Below are positions 6,014-7,079 of a stretch of 7,079 nt of DNA, in pieces; within the stretch, counting starts at the first letter, position 1; each line of letters opens with the position of its first letter. The notes beneath the pieces are model-generated. The model did not search any database, had not been told where the DNA came from, and saw nothing but the letters and a program-made list of their open reading frames with translations. Source of the DNA: Gammaproteobacteria bacterium (GTDB lineage: Bacteria; Pseudomonadota; Gammaproteobacteria; Nitrosococcales; Methylophagaceae); the NCBI GenBank assembly GCA_003645385.1, contig QNEY01000084.1:1-7079 (forward strand), read 5' to 3'. The position numbers and the translations under genes were made by a program.

Positions 6014-6969
6014 GTTTGTTCTCGCAATCGGGTAACAACCTTGTTCAAGTTCTCGGGTAAAGGTGCTTCCAATAGTAAATCTTGTCCAGTGCCAGGGTGA
6101 CGTATGCCAAGCTTCCAAGCGTGTAAAAATAATCGTTTTAAACCGAATTTTTTCATTTCTTTATTAAATTTACGCTGGCCATACTTATCATCACCAGCGA
6201 GAGGATATTCCATATATGCTGCATGGACACGTATCTGATGAGTACGACCTGTGAAAAGAACGACTTCTGTTAGTTGTGCTTGGCTGAAGGATTCAATCGG
6301 GATAAATAAAGTCTTGGCATATTTTCCTTCAGGATCGACCCGTACCATGCGCTCACCTGATGAAACGGTATTTTTCCGTAAAGGCTGTTCAACCATGCGT
6401 TCCTGTTGTCCCCAATTCCCTTTTAATAAGGTGAGATAACGTTTGTCGAGCTCATGATCCAGCATTTGTTGTTGTAAATTAAGTAAGGCATCACGATTTT
6501 TAGCCAATAACAAACAGCCTGATGTGTCACGGTCAAGACGATGCACTAATTCTAGATAAGGGAGCTCTATGCGAATAATACGTAAGGCCTCAATGATGCC
6601 CTGCTGGATATTGCTACCGGCATGAACAGCCAGTCCAGATGGTTTATTAAGTACCAATAAATCATCATCTTCCAATAAAATACAGTCAGTTAGTTGCTTT
6701 CTTAGATGGTCACTAACAGTGGTGATTGTTGTTTTTTCTGAAGTATGTAAAGGTGGTATGCGAACACTATCACCCGCTTGGAGTCGATATATTTGTTTAA
6801 TACGGCCTTTATTGACTCGAACCTCACCTTTGCGAATTGCTCGATAAATACGACTCTTTGGAATCCCTTTTTGTAGTGTCAACAGGAAGTTATCAATTCT
6901 TTGGCCTGCCTGTGCTGCAGTAATTTCAATAAAATGGACAGAGTTAAATTTTTTGTCGTGAGATGCCAT
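6010..6969 (-). CDS. rluC: 23S rRNA pseudouridine synthase RluC
   Basis: Isomerises specific uridines in 23S rRNA to pseudouridine (955, 2504 and 2580 in E. coli). An N-terminal S4 RNA-binding domain (about residues 20-75, with GQRIDNFL, SRIYRAIRKGEVRVN and AGDSVRIPP) precedes the RluA-family catalytic domain. Its motifs are LNKPSGLAVH and HRLDRDTSG; the catalytic Asp is D146 when counted from the chosen start. GRTHQIRVH and LFLHAW are later conserved blocks. The ATG at 6969 gives 319 residues, the length of E. coli RluC. A TTG at 6981 would add four residues, and neither has a strong Shine-Dalgarno. It is the first visible gene of the cluster and overlaps the HAD gene by four bases. RluC is favoured over RluD or RluA by the S4 domain and context. 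Confidence 0.95.
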   Translation of the reverse strand: MASHDKKFNSVHFIEITAAQAGQRIDNFLLTLQKGIPKSRIYRAIRKGEVRVNKGRIKQIYRLQAGDSVRIPPLHTSEKTTITTVSDHLRKQLTDCILLEDDDLLVLNKPSGLAVHAGSNIQQGIIEALRIIRIELPYLELVHRLDRDTSGCLLLAKNRDALLNLQQQMLDHELDKRYLTLLKGNWGQQERMVEQPLRKNTVSSGERMVRVDPEGKYAKTLFIPIESFSQAQLTEVVLFTGRTHQIRVHAAYMEYPLAGDDKYGQRKFNKEMKKFGLKRLFLHAWKLGIRHPGTGQDLLLEAPLPENLNKVVTRLREQT

Positions 6970-6981
6970 GAAAATGTTCAA

Positions 6982-7079
6982 TTTTTTGTTGCTGAGACCG
7001 TTATTGACTGTTATAGTTAATAGCTAGTCTTTTTAAAAAGAATGTCAGTATACCGGCTTTTCTTGATGAAGACCTGAAA
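6982..7079 (-). promoter_or_regulatory. Upstream region of rluC with weak promoter-like boxes and an AT palindrome
   Basis: No gene is visible in these 98 bases. On the minus strand TATACT (7052-7047) and TATAAC (about 7017-7012) resemble -10 boxes, but neither has a good -35 partner at 16-18 bases. On the plus strand TATAGT (7012-7017) could serve a divergent gene such as rne, with a weak TTGCTG 17 bases before it. A perfect 12-bp palindrome CTTTTTAAAAAG lies at 7029-7040. Since rluC is the first visible gene of a co-directional cluster, a promoter is expected here, but the exact box is not determined. Confidence 0.3.

Noticed and set aside
6014..6118. 35-codon N-terminal extension of the HAD phosphatase to an ATG at 6118
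   Set aside because: It lies wholly inside rluC in another frame, pushes the DxD motif far from the N-terminus, and the ATGA junction at 6013 is a far better start.
6970..6981. TTG start for rluC
   Set aside because: The codon is TTG, adds only four residues, and the ATG at 6969 gives the usual 319 residues; it cannot be fully excluded.

Overview
All recognised genes in this window lie on the minus strand, so transcription runs from high to low coordinates. The order is rluC, a HAD-family phosphatase, sppA, a 49-codon small ORF, an HDOD-domain gene, adk, a ketohexokinase-like kinase, a Rieske ferredoxin-like gene and a mshE/gspE-type ATPase that runs off the left edge. Coding density is high and no stretch over 300 bases lacks a gene. 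Base composition is AT-leaning. The rluC-HAD-sppA order is one I associate with Gammaproteobacteria such as Pseudomonas, and the MshE-type ATPase and HDOD protein fit that. I infer a low-to-moderate-GC gammaproteobacterium, possibly of the Thiotrichales/Methylophaga/Cycloclasticus kind, but the genus is a guess.

Right part (about 4323-7079): rluC (23S rRNA pseudouridine synthase) overlaps the HAD phosphatase by an ATGA junction, and sppA (membrane-bound signal peptide peptidase) follows after 49 bases. The 98 bases upstream of rluC hold only weak promoter-like boxes and a perfect 12-bp AT palindrome. In related genomes rne often lies divergently on that side, but it is not visible here.

Middle part (about 2613-4322): an unrecognised 49-aa ORF fits between sppA (3-base gap) and the best-supported start of the HDOD gene (4-base gap). 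Then comes adk, an adenylate kinase with a four-cysteine, zinc-type lid.

Left part (1-2612): a 151-base spacer carries a GAAA/TTTC-loop palindrome of the dispersed-repeat kind. It is followed by a PfkB kinase that strikingly resembles animal ketohexokinase, and 2 bases further by a small soluble Rieske protein. The window ends in an MshE-like traffic ATPase whose N-terminus carries two tandem 24-residue c-di-GMP-binding-type motifs 5 residues apart.

Functionally this is mostly housekeeping (rRNA modification, nucleotide balance, membrane protein turnover) plus signalling-linked genes (HDOD, c-di-GMP-type ATPase). I do not see a defence island, prophage, CRISPR array, tRNA, rRNA or insertion sequence. 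The points most worth checking are the small ORF, the ketohexokinase-Rieske pair and the c-di-GMP motif variant. I did not find convincing evidence of a wholly new system.
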